Positions 45,925 through 57,999 of a DNA stretch of 64,000 bases are shown one piece after another; position 1 is the first letter of the stretch; each line of letters begins with the position of its first letter. This stretch comes from Acorus gramineus. Lineage: Eukaryota; Streptophyta; Magnoliopsida; Acorales; Acoraceae. The DNA lies in NCBI GenBank assembly GCA_030737835.1, contig CM060851.1, forward strand, positions 9,791,611 to 9,855,610, given 5' to 3'. The position numbers and the translations under genes were made by a program. A model generated the notes under the pieces. It did no database searches and was not told the origin of the DNA. It saw nothing but the letters and a program-made list of their open reading frames with translations.

Positions 45925-46141
45925 TTTACTTTCAACTTTTTAATAAATAGTACTCTTCATTGAAAGAAAACGTACACAACTTTGAATGACTAGATATAAC
46001 ATTTTCATATTTCTATAAAGAGGATTGTCATCTCAGCATCTCGCTCAGTATTAACCCGAGTGTTGTTACATCGATTTTTTTCACCGGCCCTAATTTCAAT
46101 ACTTATGTTTCGATAAAAAAAAAAAAAAAATCGGATTGAAC

Positions 46142-46145
<4 letters not shown>
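45925..46145. other. Spacer
   Basis: Short AT-rich interval with a poly-A run (about 46115-46130); nothing else seen. Confidence 0.4.
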
Positions 46146-46176
<31 letters not shown>

Positions 46177-46178
<2 letters not shown>

Positions 46179-46515
46179 GGCCCGATGGGGTGCGCCCGTG
46201 CGCACGGTGCACCCCATCGTGCGCCCCTAACGTCGACCATGCGATCGACGTACTCGTCGATCGCACGGTCGACATTTTTTTAAAAAAAAATCAAAAAAAG
46301 CGGGGGCGACGACGACGTCGACGGGGGGGATCGTCGACGACGGGGGCGACGACAATCGCACGGGGGGGACGACGACGCACGGGGGGACGACGATCGCACG
46401 GGTCGACGACGACCCCCATCGTCGGGTCGTCGCCCCCCGTCGTCCCCCCATTTTTTTAGTTTTTTTTTTAAAAAAAATGTCAACCGTGCGATCGACGTTA
46501 TGGGGCACACGAGAA
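46177..46515. mobile_element. GC-rich fold-back element inside a (TA)n tract
   Basis: A block of nearly pure C/G with many intact CpGs lies between two (TA)n tracts (46146-46176 and 46521-46564). Outer arms are inverted: TCGATCGCACGGTCGACATT at 46257-46276 matches the reverse complement of AATGTCAACCGTGCGATCGA at 46477-46496, each joined to T/A runs. A further hairpin, CGATGGGGTGC (46183-46193) with GCACCCCATCG (46209-46219), sits at the left end. The core is CGACGACGGGGG-like repeats. Rice Micron elements insert in (TA)n, so a comparable target preference is possible, but the family is not identified. Arg/Pro-rich frames across it are compositional. Confidence 0.6.
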
Positions 46516-46564
<49 letters not shown>

Positions 46565-46566
<2 letters not shown>

Positions 46567-47285
46567 CATTATTTTTAAAAATAAAAGAAAATAAAAGAAA
46601 ATTTTCAATTACATACATAAACACCGTAATAATTTATCAAAGAAAAAAAACTTTATTTTTATCATTTTTTTTAACCTAAATTCTTTCCTTTTTTTTTTCT
46701 TGGATTGTAAACATACACACCCTTAACTACACTAGTCTCTCAAGTTGACCACCAACTGGGCTTGCGTCAGGCCAAAATCGGACTGAGAGGAGATCGAAAA
46801 TAGGTATAAGAAATTGAAAATAATAAATAAAAAAAATGTCACGCTTGATCTATTTTAAAACCACTGCTTTTATTTGTTTATTTTTTTGAATAACAGTGTT
46901 TCTAGAGTTCTATTATTTTAGAGGGTACTTACTAACCGACTTAACCATGATTGGCAAAATATTTTTATTTTTAAAAATATAAAATATATATAATTTATAT
47001 AAAAGAATTAGTGAAAAGAGGAATATGAGGTACGACTGTAAAAAAAAAGGCTGTGTAACTAAAGTCCAAACAAACTAAAATTAACAGCTCAGATTCATTT
47101 TGAACGTACTCATCAAATAACTAAAAAAACATCCATCTCACACACCAGTCCTTCCCCCAAAACACCCAAAAATTAACCCACCAAAATTGAAAAAAAAAAA
47201 AAAACACAACCCAATCGGGGATCCTTTCTTGACAGCAAGACTTTGGGGCCTTTAAAAGAAAAAGTAAAAACAAAAAGAGAGACAA
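46565..47285. other. AT-rich spacer downstream of histone H4
   Basis: No gene recognised. It contains poly-T and poly-A runs and presumably the H4 3-prime end. Confidence 0.5.
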
Positions 47286-47288
47286 ACC

Positions 47289-47819
<531 letters not shown>

Positions 47820-48152
47820 TCATAGGGATGGTGGGATGATTTAGCATTTTGGTGCGGGCGGGATGCGTGTATATATATGCGGGAGGGGGCTACCACACCA
47901 TAACTTAAGGACCCACACCTAATAAAATATATAAAAAAAAACACTTTGTTTGTAATTTCAAAAAACAGAAACCCAAACCTCACTCTCACGTCTTCCTGAG
48001 ATAACCCTCCACAATCCTCTAAATCCCAAACATATCCTTTCACATCTATTTTTACCTCCTCTTCGCCTCTACAACCATCCTAAATCGGATCCGGACCCTC
48101 CTGTGCCGATCAAACCCTCAACAAGTGGTCTCCGACCAGGGCAACGTACTAC

Positions 48153-51100
48153 CATAGTAACAAAGTTCGTGAACGGCAAATATACGACTAGTGTTCTGTT
48201 TGATACGGTACGTGTACATTCGTGAATTATATGAGATAGATACGAAAAATATACGGGGACACATAAATATGATATAAACCATGAGTAGACATAAAATATC
48301 AAATTATATTTTATCATCCTAATAGAATGTCAACACAAAGAAAATTTAATATCAAATGTATTGAATATTAGCGTTCAAAAATTTTATTTTAATATAAAAG
48401 ATCAACATAGAAACATAAATAAATATAATCGTCTTTAGTTAAACATCATCTAATTGCTTATTTCTTCTTCTTGCTCTTCAATGATCAAATTGTCTTCTTC
48501 AATATTTGAAAAAGCATTAATGTGATCCAAATATATGGGCTTCAAAGTATCAGGATGTAGAGTATGAATCTTTTTCAAGTGAAGATTCATTCGCACAAAC
48601 ACAAGATCATTGAGTGTTTTTGGTTCGAGTCGATTTCGTTTCTTTGTATGAGCTGCTTCAAACGCACTCCAATTTCTTTCACAAGCCGACGCGTAGCATG
48701 GCTGACTTAATAGCCTTAATGCAATTCTTCAAATTTCTGGAAAATTATCAGCTACGATCACAGATTTCTACCATTGACCTTTTCACATAATATAAAACAG
48801 TGAATTAGATGTCTTTTGTAATTTGAAAAAAAAATATAAAATAAACAAAAAAATAATGAGTAAATAAACCATACTTGGATGTCTAAAATGAATAGTGAGT
48901 TTCTCAAATGATGAGAATATGTTGGATTCAAATGCGATGTAATCCATCATTTGAATGCTAAAGGCCGCTTTTTCAACTTTAGTGATGATCATCTTTTTAA
49001 GAACTTCTGCAATCCCCTTACTAGTTTCTTCATCATGCTTTACAATTTTATCATAATATAGATGAGGATTGAGGAGAGCTGCAATCACATGAATAGGATG
49101 ATGTAGGTTATCTACCCATCGTTTGTCAATTATGTCCCCAATAAGGTTCATATTTGACAAATACTCCATCATAATATTTGGATATTGCTTTCTTTGCTCA
49201 ATCCATGGCTTCCTACACATAACCGAGTGTCGCCCCTTCACTATCAACCATTCTTAGTACTTTCACAAGCGGTGCAATAACAGCTATAATTTCTCTTCCA
49301 TCCTCCCAGAAAAGAGTGTCTTGTATGATATAACTAACTTCTCTACCTTCCACAGTTCTAGTCTGTGATAGTGCACGCCACTCATTTGATGCAACCATAA
49401 ATCTCAATGATTGCTCCAAGTTAATTATGGATTCCAACATCAAAAAATTTGTTGCGAACCGGGTGCTTGCTGGCCTCTTCAATTCCTTCGCCTCTGTGAA
49501 GTTTCGCATAGAATCTAAAACATGGGTAAATTTATAGATGAAATTTTTGATATCCCGTGCCTTATGTATTGTATCTCTGACCTTTAATATTTCCCTGTCA
49601 ATGTCTTCAAGAATCAAATCCAAACAATGTGCAGCGCAATTTGTTTTAAAAACATGTGGCATTTGAGCTTCCAAGATATATCCAGCAACAATGTAATTTG
49701 AGGCATTGTCTGATATAATTTTCACTACATTTTCTCTTCTCACATGTTCATCAATACCGCGTAAAATGAAATCAACAAGGTACTTTGCATCTTTCACTTT
49801 TCCTTCAGTTGTCTCCGAGCATAGGAAAACAGTGCCTTTAATTGAAGAAGCTAATAGATTAATATGATTTCTATTCCTCTGGTCCTTCCAACCATCAGAC
49901 ATAATCGTACATCCAGTTTCTATCCAAGAGTTTTTTATCACATTTACATATTCTGTAGCTTCTTCTTTCAAATCGCACAACAACTTGGTTCTAATAGTTT
50001 CACTGCTAGGTGGCTTATAACCGGGATCATGATTTGTTACTGCACCAATAGCATTAATAAACTCGGGAGACCTTGCAACATTAAATGCAATATTATTGGC
50101 AATAAAAAATCTTTCAATTGCCAAATCAGCTGCTTCTTTTTCTTTCTTCCGAATAAGAGTACTAATAGAACTTTGGTATACTCCTTTTGTTTTATGGTCT
50201 TGCTCCTCCATAGATAAATCAATCAGGTTTGTTGTTTGAGAACCTGATCCACTTGACGAAGAAATATTTTCACTTCTGCTTTTTTTTCCTTTCTTTCCTG
50301 CTTCTTCAATCAATCCTCTAGCAAAAGTTTGTATAGAATCCGGGACTGCATTACATACCTTAATATCCTTGCCAATTTTTTCAGCTAAATGAAATTTCAT
50401 TCGTGCTATTGAACATGCAAACTCTTCTTTACAATATTTGCATTTAATTTTATTTCCTGTTCCAACTCTTTCACAATGCTCCCAGATCTTGCCCTTGTCT
50501 CTAGGTATTTTAAATTCTACAAAATATAAAAAACACAATCTTATTGAATAATTATTATATTTAAAAGTTACATCATTAAAAATATTTAAAAAATATTGGT
50601 AATATTAAAATACACAGTAGTCTTCTCAAATCATAAAAGATATAAAATATATAATTTATGAATACAAAACTCTCCCGTATGGCATAAAAATATTTAACAA
50701 ATAAAATAATTATTATATAAAAAAAATCAGAATTCAAATTTAATATGAAAAGTATAAAATATAATATCATTCATTCAATGGATAGATGAACATCTAAAAT
50801 AAAATATTAAAATAGATATTTTTGGTTTAGGAGTCGGTGACTTGTTTTTGTGAGGTTTCTAGAGTCCTACTTGCACATAAGGCATTGTTGTTGCACTTGT
50901 CAAATATATAATGTTATTGACACTAACAAACCCATTTTTTATTATTTTATATTTGAAAGACACTTGAGTACTTAACAAACCCATTCTCACACTCCACTCT
51001 CCACAGTCATTAATTCACAGACACCTCACACAACAGAGTCACAATATTTAAAACTCAAGAACTAACAATAAAAGAAAAAAAGAAAAAAAACATGAGAAAG

Positions 51101-51505
51101 TCATGAAAACCAGACCAGAGGGAGAAGGGAGTCAGATAGTCGAACAGGAAAGAGAGGATCGGACTTCGGAGGAGACTGGAAGTCTGGAGGCGGCGCCACG
51201 GCGGTCGACAAGTTGACGATCGGACGAGGTTCAAGAGGAGTTTAGTTCGAGAAGCCGTATGAGTTGTGACTTGTAATGGATATTAGGGTTTTTTTTATAT
51301 ATTTAATTTTAAAAAAAAGAGAGATTTCATGGTTGATGATTGATATTGTTCATCCGCGAAATCCGAAGTGTTCGGATTCGGGACGTATTTTTTTAATATA
51401 CGGCAGATTCGCCGGACACGAGTATATTCGGCCGTTTCATACGGCTTCTCTAATCGGCGAACATATCCGACTATTCGGTAACATTCACCGAACTTTGTGA
51501 CTATG
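48153..51505 (-). mobile_element. hAT transposon, near full length, with 8-bp TSD
   Basis: Inverted ends CATAGTAACAAAGTTCG (left) and CATAGTCACAAAGTTCGG (reverse complement of the right end) enclose 3353 bp. CGTACTAC is repeated exactly outside both ends (48145-48152 and 51506-51513). Subterminal regions contain CGAATA/ATTCGG and ATACGG words. The transposase gene is on the minus strand and has several disabling mutations, so the element could move only with a transposase in trans. Confidence 0.93.
48450..50538 (-). pseudogene. hAT transposase (BED finger, DUF659, hATC), inactivated
   Basis: The N-terminal part has a BED-type zinc finger (IWEHCERVGTGNKIKCKYC, then HLA), preceded by a likely acceptor at about 50518. 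DUF659-like core motifs follow: CTIMSDGWKDQRNRNHINLL, ENVVKIISDNASNYIVAG and FKTNCAAHCLDLIL. A frameshift near 49225-49245 ends the main frame at 49213, and coding continues to about 48875. After an 84-bp-scale intron the C-terminal hATC dimerisation region (LRLLSQPCYASACERNWSAF) runs to a TAG at 48452-48450. It has a TAG in place of the second Trp of the WW motif and a TGA for an arginine. The protein cuts and joins hAT ends in the nucleus when intact; this copy is not. Confidence 0.9.
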
Positions 51506-51760
51506 CGTACTACACGTCATCGAATCCCTGAGATGCCTTCGGTGGCGCTTGCGGGTACGGCGACCTAGTGAAGGCCAGGTACAGCATGGCGACATCGGCG
51601 TTCAGCGAGGACCTCTTCGAGAGGGGGATGGCCTGCGGCGGGTGTTTTGAGATCCGGTGCGTTGAGGACGTCCGGTGGCGACGGCGACGTTCAGCGACTA
51701 TTTCTCTCTTGATCGACCTGGTTCGACTGTCCTCAATCGTCCTAGGTCGACCTAGGCCAC

Positions 51761-54700
51761 TGTCACGCCCCAGGGCGGCCGTCCCCGGGACGCGGCAAGT
51801 GTATACATGATATCAGCAGTCTATACAGGAGATCAATAAATCACTCTAAACAACAACTAAAATGACAACACAGATAAAAGCAAGGCAGACATGATATATA
51901 CACAGATAGCGGAAGCTAAAAGACTGAGTCTGTAATCCAAAAACATACTACAGACTCGATACATAATCATATGTCCTGTGAGAGCCAATATACACACATA
52001 CATCCAAATACAATCCAAACTGGGTGCCCAAGCACGGAAATATATACATACAATCAAAAGGATGTTGATGGCCTCTAAAACTCGAGGGACGTGGCGCTAC
52101 TCCGCTACTGGTGCAGTCGCTCGGGGAGCTCCTCCTTCAAGTCCGCCTCAGTAATCACTGGAGAAAAATATTATGCGAGGGGTGAGCCACACGCTCAGTG
52201 AATAGCACAACCCATGCATCACAATATATATTAACCACAATTAATCAAATCAATAGCCTCAAAGTGGCAGGAACTACACAAATCCGGTGGGTCGTTACAT
52301 CGCCGAACCACCACACCCTCACCCCTCAATAGGTGACATAGGATGTTGGGACTTAATAGGCTGATAATCATCCTTACACAAATCCAGTGGGTCGCCACAT
52401 CGCCGACCCACCACACCCTCACCCTCACCCCTCAATATGGTGACATAGGATATTGGGACTGACTAGGCTGTTGGTCACCCTTGGTCCACCGATAGTCTCT
52501 CCTTCTGTAGGCCGCTTGGCCACTCCCACATTCAGCACAGTCCGTCCCAAATCAGGAGGTGCCTACTGATGGGAGCCCTCCACGGGACAGCCTTTCTAAC
52601 GCCGGGGCAGTCTCTACACGGATCCAACGAAGGGAACAAAACAGCCTATCCATACGCATATGATCCACTCGGATCCGCCGACAACACATCTCAACAACTC
52701 TAATGTCTTGAATTCTTTAGAATTCCTCCAGCGCGAATAACCAAGATACGGGGAAACATATATTACAATAATATTGGGAAAAGAACCCTTGGGAGGGCAC
52801 CATGAGGTCCCGATATAGGACATCCCGACAACCAAACAAGGAACACGGAGTACACTAGCCCGGGTCTCAATGTTGACCTCGCAAGACACCTTAATATTCC
52901 CTAAGGCATGATAATAGTCATAAGTTCACATTTAATTTAATAAATCAAACTAGTAGGACACATGCATAGGTCGAGGCTTCCTAGCATGAGAACAAGGTGA
53001 CAGGATGCATGGCTCTTACACATATCCTAAGGGTGCAAGTCCCTAACATACAAAGTCTAGGGTGGCATGCATTCTACACGCTAATCATGCTTGCATGGAT
53101 TACATATTAACAAGTTAATATTAACTATGGTGCCCCAGGGGAGGACGGTATACGCCCAAGTGCATATAGCGCCTCCCAACTGGGTTGGGTTGTCCCACTC
53201 ACCGATAACTGGGTCGTCGCGCGACCGTCGGTCAAGATCTGCAAGACAGGGTAATCAACTTGGTGAGTAAAATACACAAATACACCAAAAATACACTAAA
53301 AATACACAACACTCGGGCAAACGTACATACGGCCCGTACGCACGCGAGCCCGAGCACCCCGATTCAATCCCGAACCCCCGGGCAACCGTACGCACAGTCA
53401 CCCGCCCCGGGCGCACAGCCGAGCCCCGGCCCGCGCGCCCAGACGCACTACCGAGCCCAGCCCGCACGCCCGGACACCCTGCCGAGTCCCTCAGGTGCAC
53501 CGCGCGCTCACTGCGCCCCAGCGCAGCAACTCGCGCGCACGCCCAGCGCCTCATCGCCTCGCCCCGCGCGCACCCCGCGCGCACCACCAGCTCACCTCAC
53601 CGCGCGCACACAGCACGCCTGCGCCTCTGCGCAGCGCTCCGCGCGCACGCCCCCGGACGGCCCCCTGCGCGCAGCACCTGCACGCGGCCCCCTGCGCGCA
53701 CGTCCCCGCACGGCGCCCAGCGCGCAGCGCCCGCACGCTCCTGCTCCACCCGAGCGCACGCCCGGGCACACGCGTGCGTGCCCTGCCAGCTGCCCTGCCT
53801 GCCTTGCTCGCCAGCCTGCCTGCCTGTGCTGCCAGCCTACCCGAGCCAGCCTGCCATCCTGCCCGAGCCACCCTACCACCTCCCACCGGTCACCAATGGC
53901 CTCCAACCGCCACCAACAGCCACCAGCACTCAAAACCACCCTCCTAACATGCATCTAAGTAAGAAAAGGAAGGAAAAAGAGCTTACCCAAGGATGGAAAG
54001 GAAGGAAGGGAAATTCGGTTGCTCTCCGCGCACCGAAACACCTCTTCAAGGACCACCACCACCACGATCTCCTTCAGCCCTCAAGATGGCTGAAATCATA
54101 GGAGAAAAGAGGGCGTTAGAGGGGGTCACACACGTGGGAACTCGAATCCGAGACCACCCGTGGATAGATCGGGACAAGATCTAACCTTTCTCTTCTTTGT
54201 GTTCTTGGTTTCAAGCACTCTAACTAGCTCAAAACAAAGAAAAAGAGAGAGGGGGAGAGAGAAAATCAATTGGAGAAGATGATGAATAGTGGGGGAGATA
54301 TTTTAGCTCACTTAAATATAATCCCCACACTTAGATTAGGCTAACTAGGTTTAATTAGGGTTAAGAGAGGATTAGTGAGCTTAAGTGAGCTTTGACTTGG
54401 GTCAACCCAACCACACAAAAAAACAAAAGGGGTTGAGCAAGTCATGGGCCCACTTTGACCAAGTCAACTCTCTCAATGACTTCTCGCTCGGTCAAAACCC
54501 GGATACGCCCCGGAACTGTGAAATTCTGAAACGTTACCGGAATTCGATGAAATTTTCGTGAGTGGCTTGGAATGGCACCAGGACACATAATATGCAGTTA
54601 GATTTTCAATCGGAGTCCTCAAACTCAGGATGATAGCTAACAGTCCAAAATTTTAGCGGTTCCGATCGAAAAACGAAAAAAACTCAAAAACTGTCAAAAT

Positions 54701-54968
54701 GCTCCAATTGTTACTAGAAGGCAAAAAGTGACACATATTTAACAGGCTCGTCGTCCATAAAATTTGAGGAACGACTAGAATTGGTCGAACGGTTTCAAAA
54801 CCTTTGTTAAATTCTGGATTTCATTCGACTGTCTGCATTCGTCTAAAACTTACATGTTCGGCCAGTGTATGTCGTCCTTCTAAGTTTAAGGTCGACTAGA
54901 ATCGGTCCAACAGGTAATTTGAACCCTATAAATTCCACAATAATAAATTTTAAATTTGAAAGAACAAG
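51761..54968 (-). mobile_element. Long Gypsy-type LTR, probably solo
   Basis: Read on the minus strand it ends GGGGCGTGACA (51761), like the Gypsy LTR at 10569-12549, and has CTGAGCGTGTGGCTCACCCC at about 52180, the chromovirus LTR word. A TATA-like GGATTATATTTAAG at about 54312-54325 is followed by a CT-rich leader. The middle (53320-53860) is an extreme GC-rich, CpG-rich stretch. The start TGTTCTTTC at 54968 is tentative and no target duplication was found. Internal retrotransposon coding is absent on both sides. Confidence 0.5.
53320..53860. repeat. GC/CpG-rich simple block inside the LTR
   Basis: Dense CGCGCGCAC, GCGCCCAGC and CCTGCC words. All six frames are open for long distances because of composition; the Ala/Arg/Pro proteins they would encode are not recognised. 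Confidence 0.6.
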
Positions 54969-55059
54969 AGATAAACACAACTACAAGTTAATTAATTAGC
55001 AAAATCAGAGTAGGTTTTCAGCCTCCACGACATTTATGAGTATCCTTGACGGTGATGGA

Positions 55060-55389
55060 GAGCTTTGACGACATTCATGGGTGTCATCGACAGTGATCGG
55101 AGGTGATTTTTAGCCTTGACGATATGGATGGGTGTCCTTGACGGCAATTGAAGGCGGACATGAGTGCTAAGAATGGTGGTTGAAGACACGATGGTGGTGG
55201 CACAACGGGCTGGGAAGAACAACGAGCGTGGGGGAGAAGAAAATGAGAGAGAAAGGTAAAATGTGAAATGGTTTGGGGTGGAATTCCACCATCAACTTAC
55301 AGATGTGGGTTTAGTGATTGACAAAACTGGATGGGGGTAGATTGGATAACGGTGTGGGTTTCTAAAAAAATGGTGGGTGTAACCGCCCC
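55060..55389. mobile_element. Possible MULE terminus
   Basis: The sequence TTTCTAAAAAAATGGTGGGTGTAACCGCCCC ending at 55389 resembles the right end of the MULE at 26701-27824 (GGTTCTAAAAAATTGG...TAACCGTCCCC). TATGTGGAA follows, but no matching left end was found, so this may be a truncated element. The left limit is arbitrary. Confidence 0.35.
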
Positions 55390-55840
55390 TATGTGGAAAA
55401 TGTTACAGTACAGTCTTTCTTCCTGACTTTTTTTTTTCACACGTTTTTTACTTTTTAAAGATATATTGAGAATATGTTTTTATAAAAAATAAAATATATA
55501 TTCTAATTAATTGTACTAACACTTTTGTAAAAAATTAAAATCTTTATAATGAAATGTATACCTCTTCGTTAATGTGACTATATGACGCTAACAAAACATA
55601 TAAAATTAAAATTAGGGTTAAAAAAAGGATTGTGCAATAAAACTAATGTATGTATATATCTAGTGTGTGCATGTTAAGATACGTAAACTACTAAATATAT
55701 TAAATATATATATATATACAACCGATATTATGTGCGACGCGAGAATTGAGTTTACATGCACAACATGATCTCAGTCGACCAATCAAAAGTCCATCGATCG
55801 GACAGTCACTTAAAAAAAATCTGGCTTTCCAAAACTACTC
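55390..55840. other. AT-rich spacer
   Basis: No coding sequence recognised. Confidence 0.4.
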
Positions 55841-55843
55841 CTC

Positions 55844-55886
<43 letters not shown>

Positions 55887-57311
55887 TATTTTTTTCTTTC
55901 TCCATCTTAAAATCGCCCTCTCCTCACGCCAGCAACTCCACTCCTCACATCCGCGACTCCATTTATAGATTGACACCTTCATCTGGCAACCCTTTCACTG
56001 GCATCATCCTTGTCCCGCGAGCGTCTGCGTCCCAGCATCATCCACACTCTGATATAACCTTCACTGTAAGTATCTCTTTTATTTTATTTGATGTACTGCT
56101 TATCTAGAGTTTTTTTATTTCATTTCTGATTTTGTTTGATTAGCTGGGTTTGTGAATCTGTGATTTTTTTAGAGTTCGTAAATCTGTAAATTTTAAGGGC
56201 TTTTTTTTTGTTCTTTTTCATGAAAAGAAATGATGTGTATGTATATAGATCATCAACTCTTTCTTCTTCTTCTTTTTCTTCTTTTTTTCTTTTCTTTTTT
56301 TTTTTTTTTTTTTTTTGCAAATATATTTCCAACATTGAGGGTGGATTTGGAAGTTGGTAGTGTGTCAATTTCAATTGATATGGGTGTATGAACTATATCA
56401 TTCAATAAATCTTTTTTTTTTTATTTTCAGACAAGGGCACAAGGCTTTCCATATGATCTGTATGAATTGTGAAACTTGTTTGATTGATCTCTCAGTGTAA
56501 TTTTTAATATGTGGATTAGCTATAAGTTGCACAACTTGTGCATCTTATCTACGCTATAGAATGTCGGTGAGTGTTTGAAGGAAAGATTTGGTGTACAAGA
56601 GTTGAAGTGGTTTATAAATCTGTTTTTGTTTCATCATGGAATGGCGTACAGAAATTGAAATCCTTCCAATTTGGTTGATTGAAAGCGAATATTGAAAGTT
56701 ATCAAGTACCCATTTTATTGTATTGATCAATATCCCCTTTTTCTGAAGAAGCCATTTTTTTACATTGTGTATATGTGTTTTTATAGACAGAACATTCTAA
56801 CACGGGTCCTCCAATGGATCCATGACTCATATTTACTATTTATGTGATAACAAATATACTCTAAAACAATCACGAATAAAATCTAATCCATAGAGATGGT
56901 TTTGGTCTTGCCTTGAAAAAAATGTAATCATTGGTTCATTTTTTCATTGATAATTAATTGTTTGATTTCATTTGTTAATAGTTGTTTCTTTTTTTATTAT
57001 ATTTAAATTAGTCGAAGATCGACGTCAACGGTTGTAACTTCTTTCAATGGCAAAGCGAGAGTTTCAGTAGCATGAATATGATGGTTCATAGCACTGAACA
57101 ATGTGCACCAATAGAAGAAAACTTTAAAGTGTTGGCGAGACATAAAGCTATGAAGAAGAGAATTGTTAAGGTTGAAGCATTACAAAAACGTGTGGAAGAA
57201 CGAATAACCATTTTAGAGCATCGAAATCATCAACCTTTCTTAACTTCTTTTTTTTTTGTCGTGTTCATGTTGATCAGGTTACTTGTAGGCTCAATGTTAA
57301 ATGGAGTTTGA
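55840..57311 (+). CDS. Possible GRF-zinc-finger small membrane protein gene (partial)
   Basis: The last exon starts after TTAAATTAG (57012) and reads SKIDVNGCNFFQW, the C-terminal half of a plant GRF-type zinc finger (a cysteine just before would be supplied by the previous exon). An arginine/lysine/glutamate-rich coiled coil follows (KKRIVKVEALQKRVEERITI), then a C-terminal hydrophobic helix (FFFVVFMLIRLLVG), ending at 57311. Small plant proteins with exactly GRF finger, coiled coil and tail anchor are a known uncharacterised family. Upstream there is a (CT)n-rich 5-prime leader (55850-55881), a donor CACTGTAAGTATC (about 56067) and an acceptor ATTTTCAG (about 56430). The exon with the first half of the finger (the NPGRRF part) was not found, so the gene may be incomplete. 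If translated from the ATG at 57072 only the coil and membrane helix (79 residues) would be made. Confidence 0.45.
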
Positions 57312-57440
57312 AAAACGAGCTTCAATTAATGTAACTTGTATCATTTTTTGGATATGTAGCATATCGGTATGTTTGAAATTAAGGTTGAAAGTCTGTTGAT
57401 GATATAATGAATTCAGAGTTTGATTTATTTGTCCTTCTCT

Positions 57441-57722
57441 TTTGGTTTACCATTTTGTATTTGGTATCCTCTTGATAGGTCTCCTGATATAAGCAACATA
57501 GAAACATATTAAGAACAAATGAGTTGTTTCTGATTCTGCATTACCCGATTTGCATGTTGTGGAAGTAAACAATTGCTTTTCGAATACTGAGTCCAATGTA
57601 ATGTTCTCAGATATCTTTATCAAGCCAATCTTGATTGCTGCTTTTGTAGACCCAGAATAACTGTGCAGAATTACAGGCCTTCGTAGTCTTTCCACTCTCG
57701 GATCACTAGATTCAGGTTAAAA
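57441..57722 (-). other. Open frame of unknown identity
   Basis: The minus strand is open from about 57722 and reads PESSDPRVERLRRPVILHSY, SGSTKAAIKIGL and KISENITLDSV, ending near 57441. Composition is protein-like. VILHSYSGS recalls the VILHSYLGS motif of TatD-type nucleases, but I cannot support the rest of that fold. It may be an exon remnant or chance. Confidence 0.2.
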
Positions 57723-57967
57723 AAGATAAGACATTGTTATTTGAATGTCCCACTTCCTGCATCGCATTCAAATTTTTTTTTCTTTTCATAATGGCTTCAG
57801 CTAGATAATTTCAACTACCATCAGGACTTTGAAATACATCATTTTTTGCTAGTCGATACAGTCATTATCTAGAACATAATAATAGTCTAAACCATATGAA
57901 GCAATTAGTAGATCGCATAAACTTTCGGAGGCAGATTTATAGCTTCAAGCTCAATATAAAAGAAATT

Positions 57968-57999
<32 letters not shown>

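Larger units (their letters stand above)
48084..51678 (+). pseudogene. Alpha-expansin pseudogene split by a hAT element
   Basis: Left part (48084-48152) reads WSPTRATYY. Right part, after the hAT element and its duplicated CGTACTAC, reads TSSNP, a TGA, then DAFGGACGYGDLVKARYSMA and SAFSEDLFERGMACGGCFEI, then RCVEDVRW to 51678. This is the N-terminal catalytic-like (GH45-type) half of a plant EXPA protein, with the GGACGYG motif and conserved cysteines. Expansins loosen cell walls in the apoplast. The TGA stands where arginine (CGA) is usual. The C-terminal half with the HFD motif and the cellulose-binding domain is missing: sequence similarity stops at about 51678, shortly before an LTR at 51761. 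The gene is dead for at least three reasons: insertion, stop and truncation. Confidence 0.8.

Noticed and set aside
46136-46510. Arg/Pro/Ser-rich frames over the GC-rich fold-back
   Set aside because: Artefacts of CGACGACGG repeats on both strands.
53255-53958. 232-codon plus-strand and other long frames in the GC-rich block
   Set aside because: Six open frames from extreme GC; lies inside an LTR.
57441-57722. TatD nuclease exon
   Set aside because: Only a VILHSYxGS-like stretch fits; catalytic metal-binding residues and neighbouring exons are absent, so it is listed only as an unknown frame.
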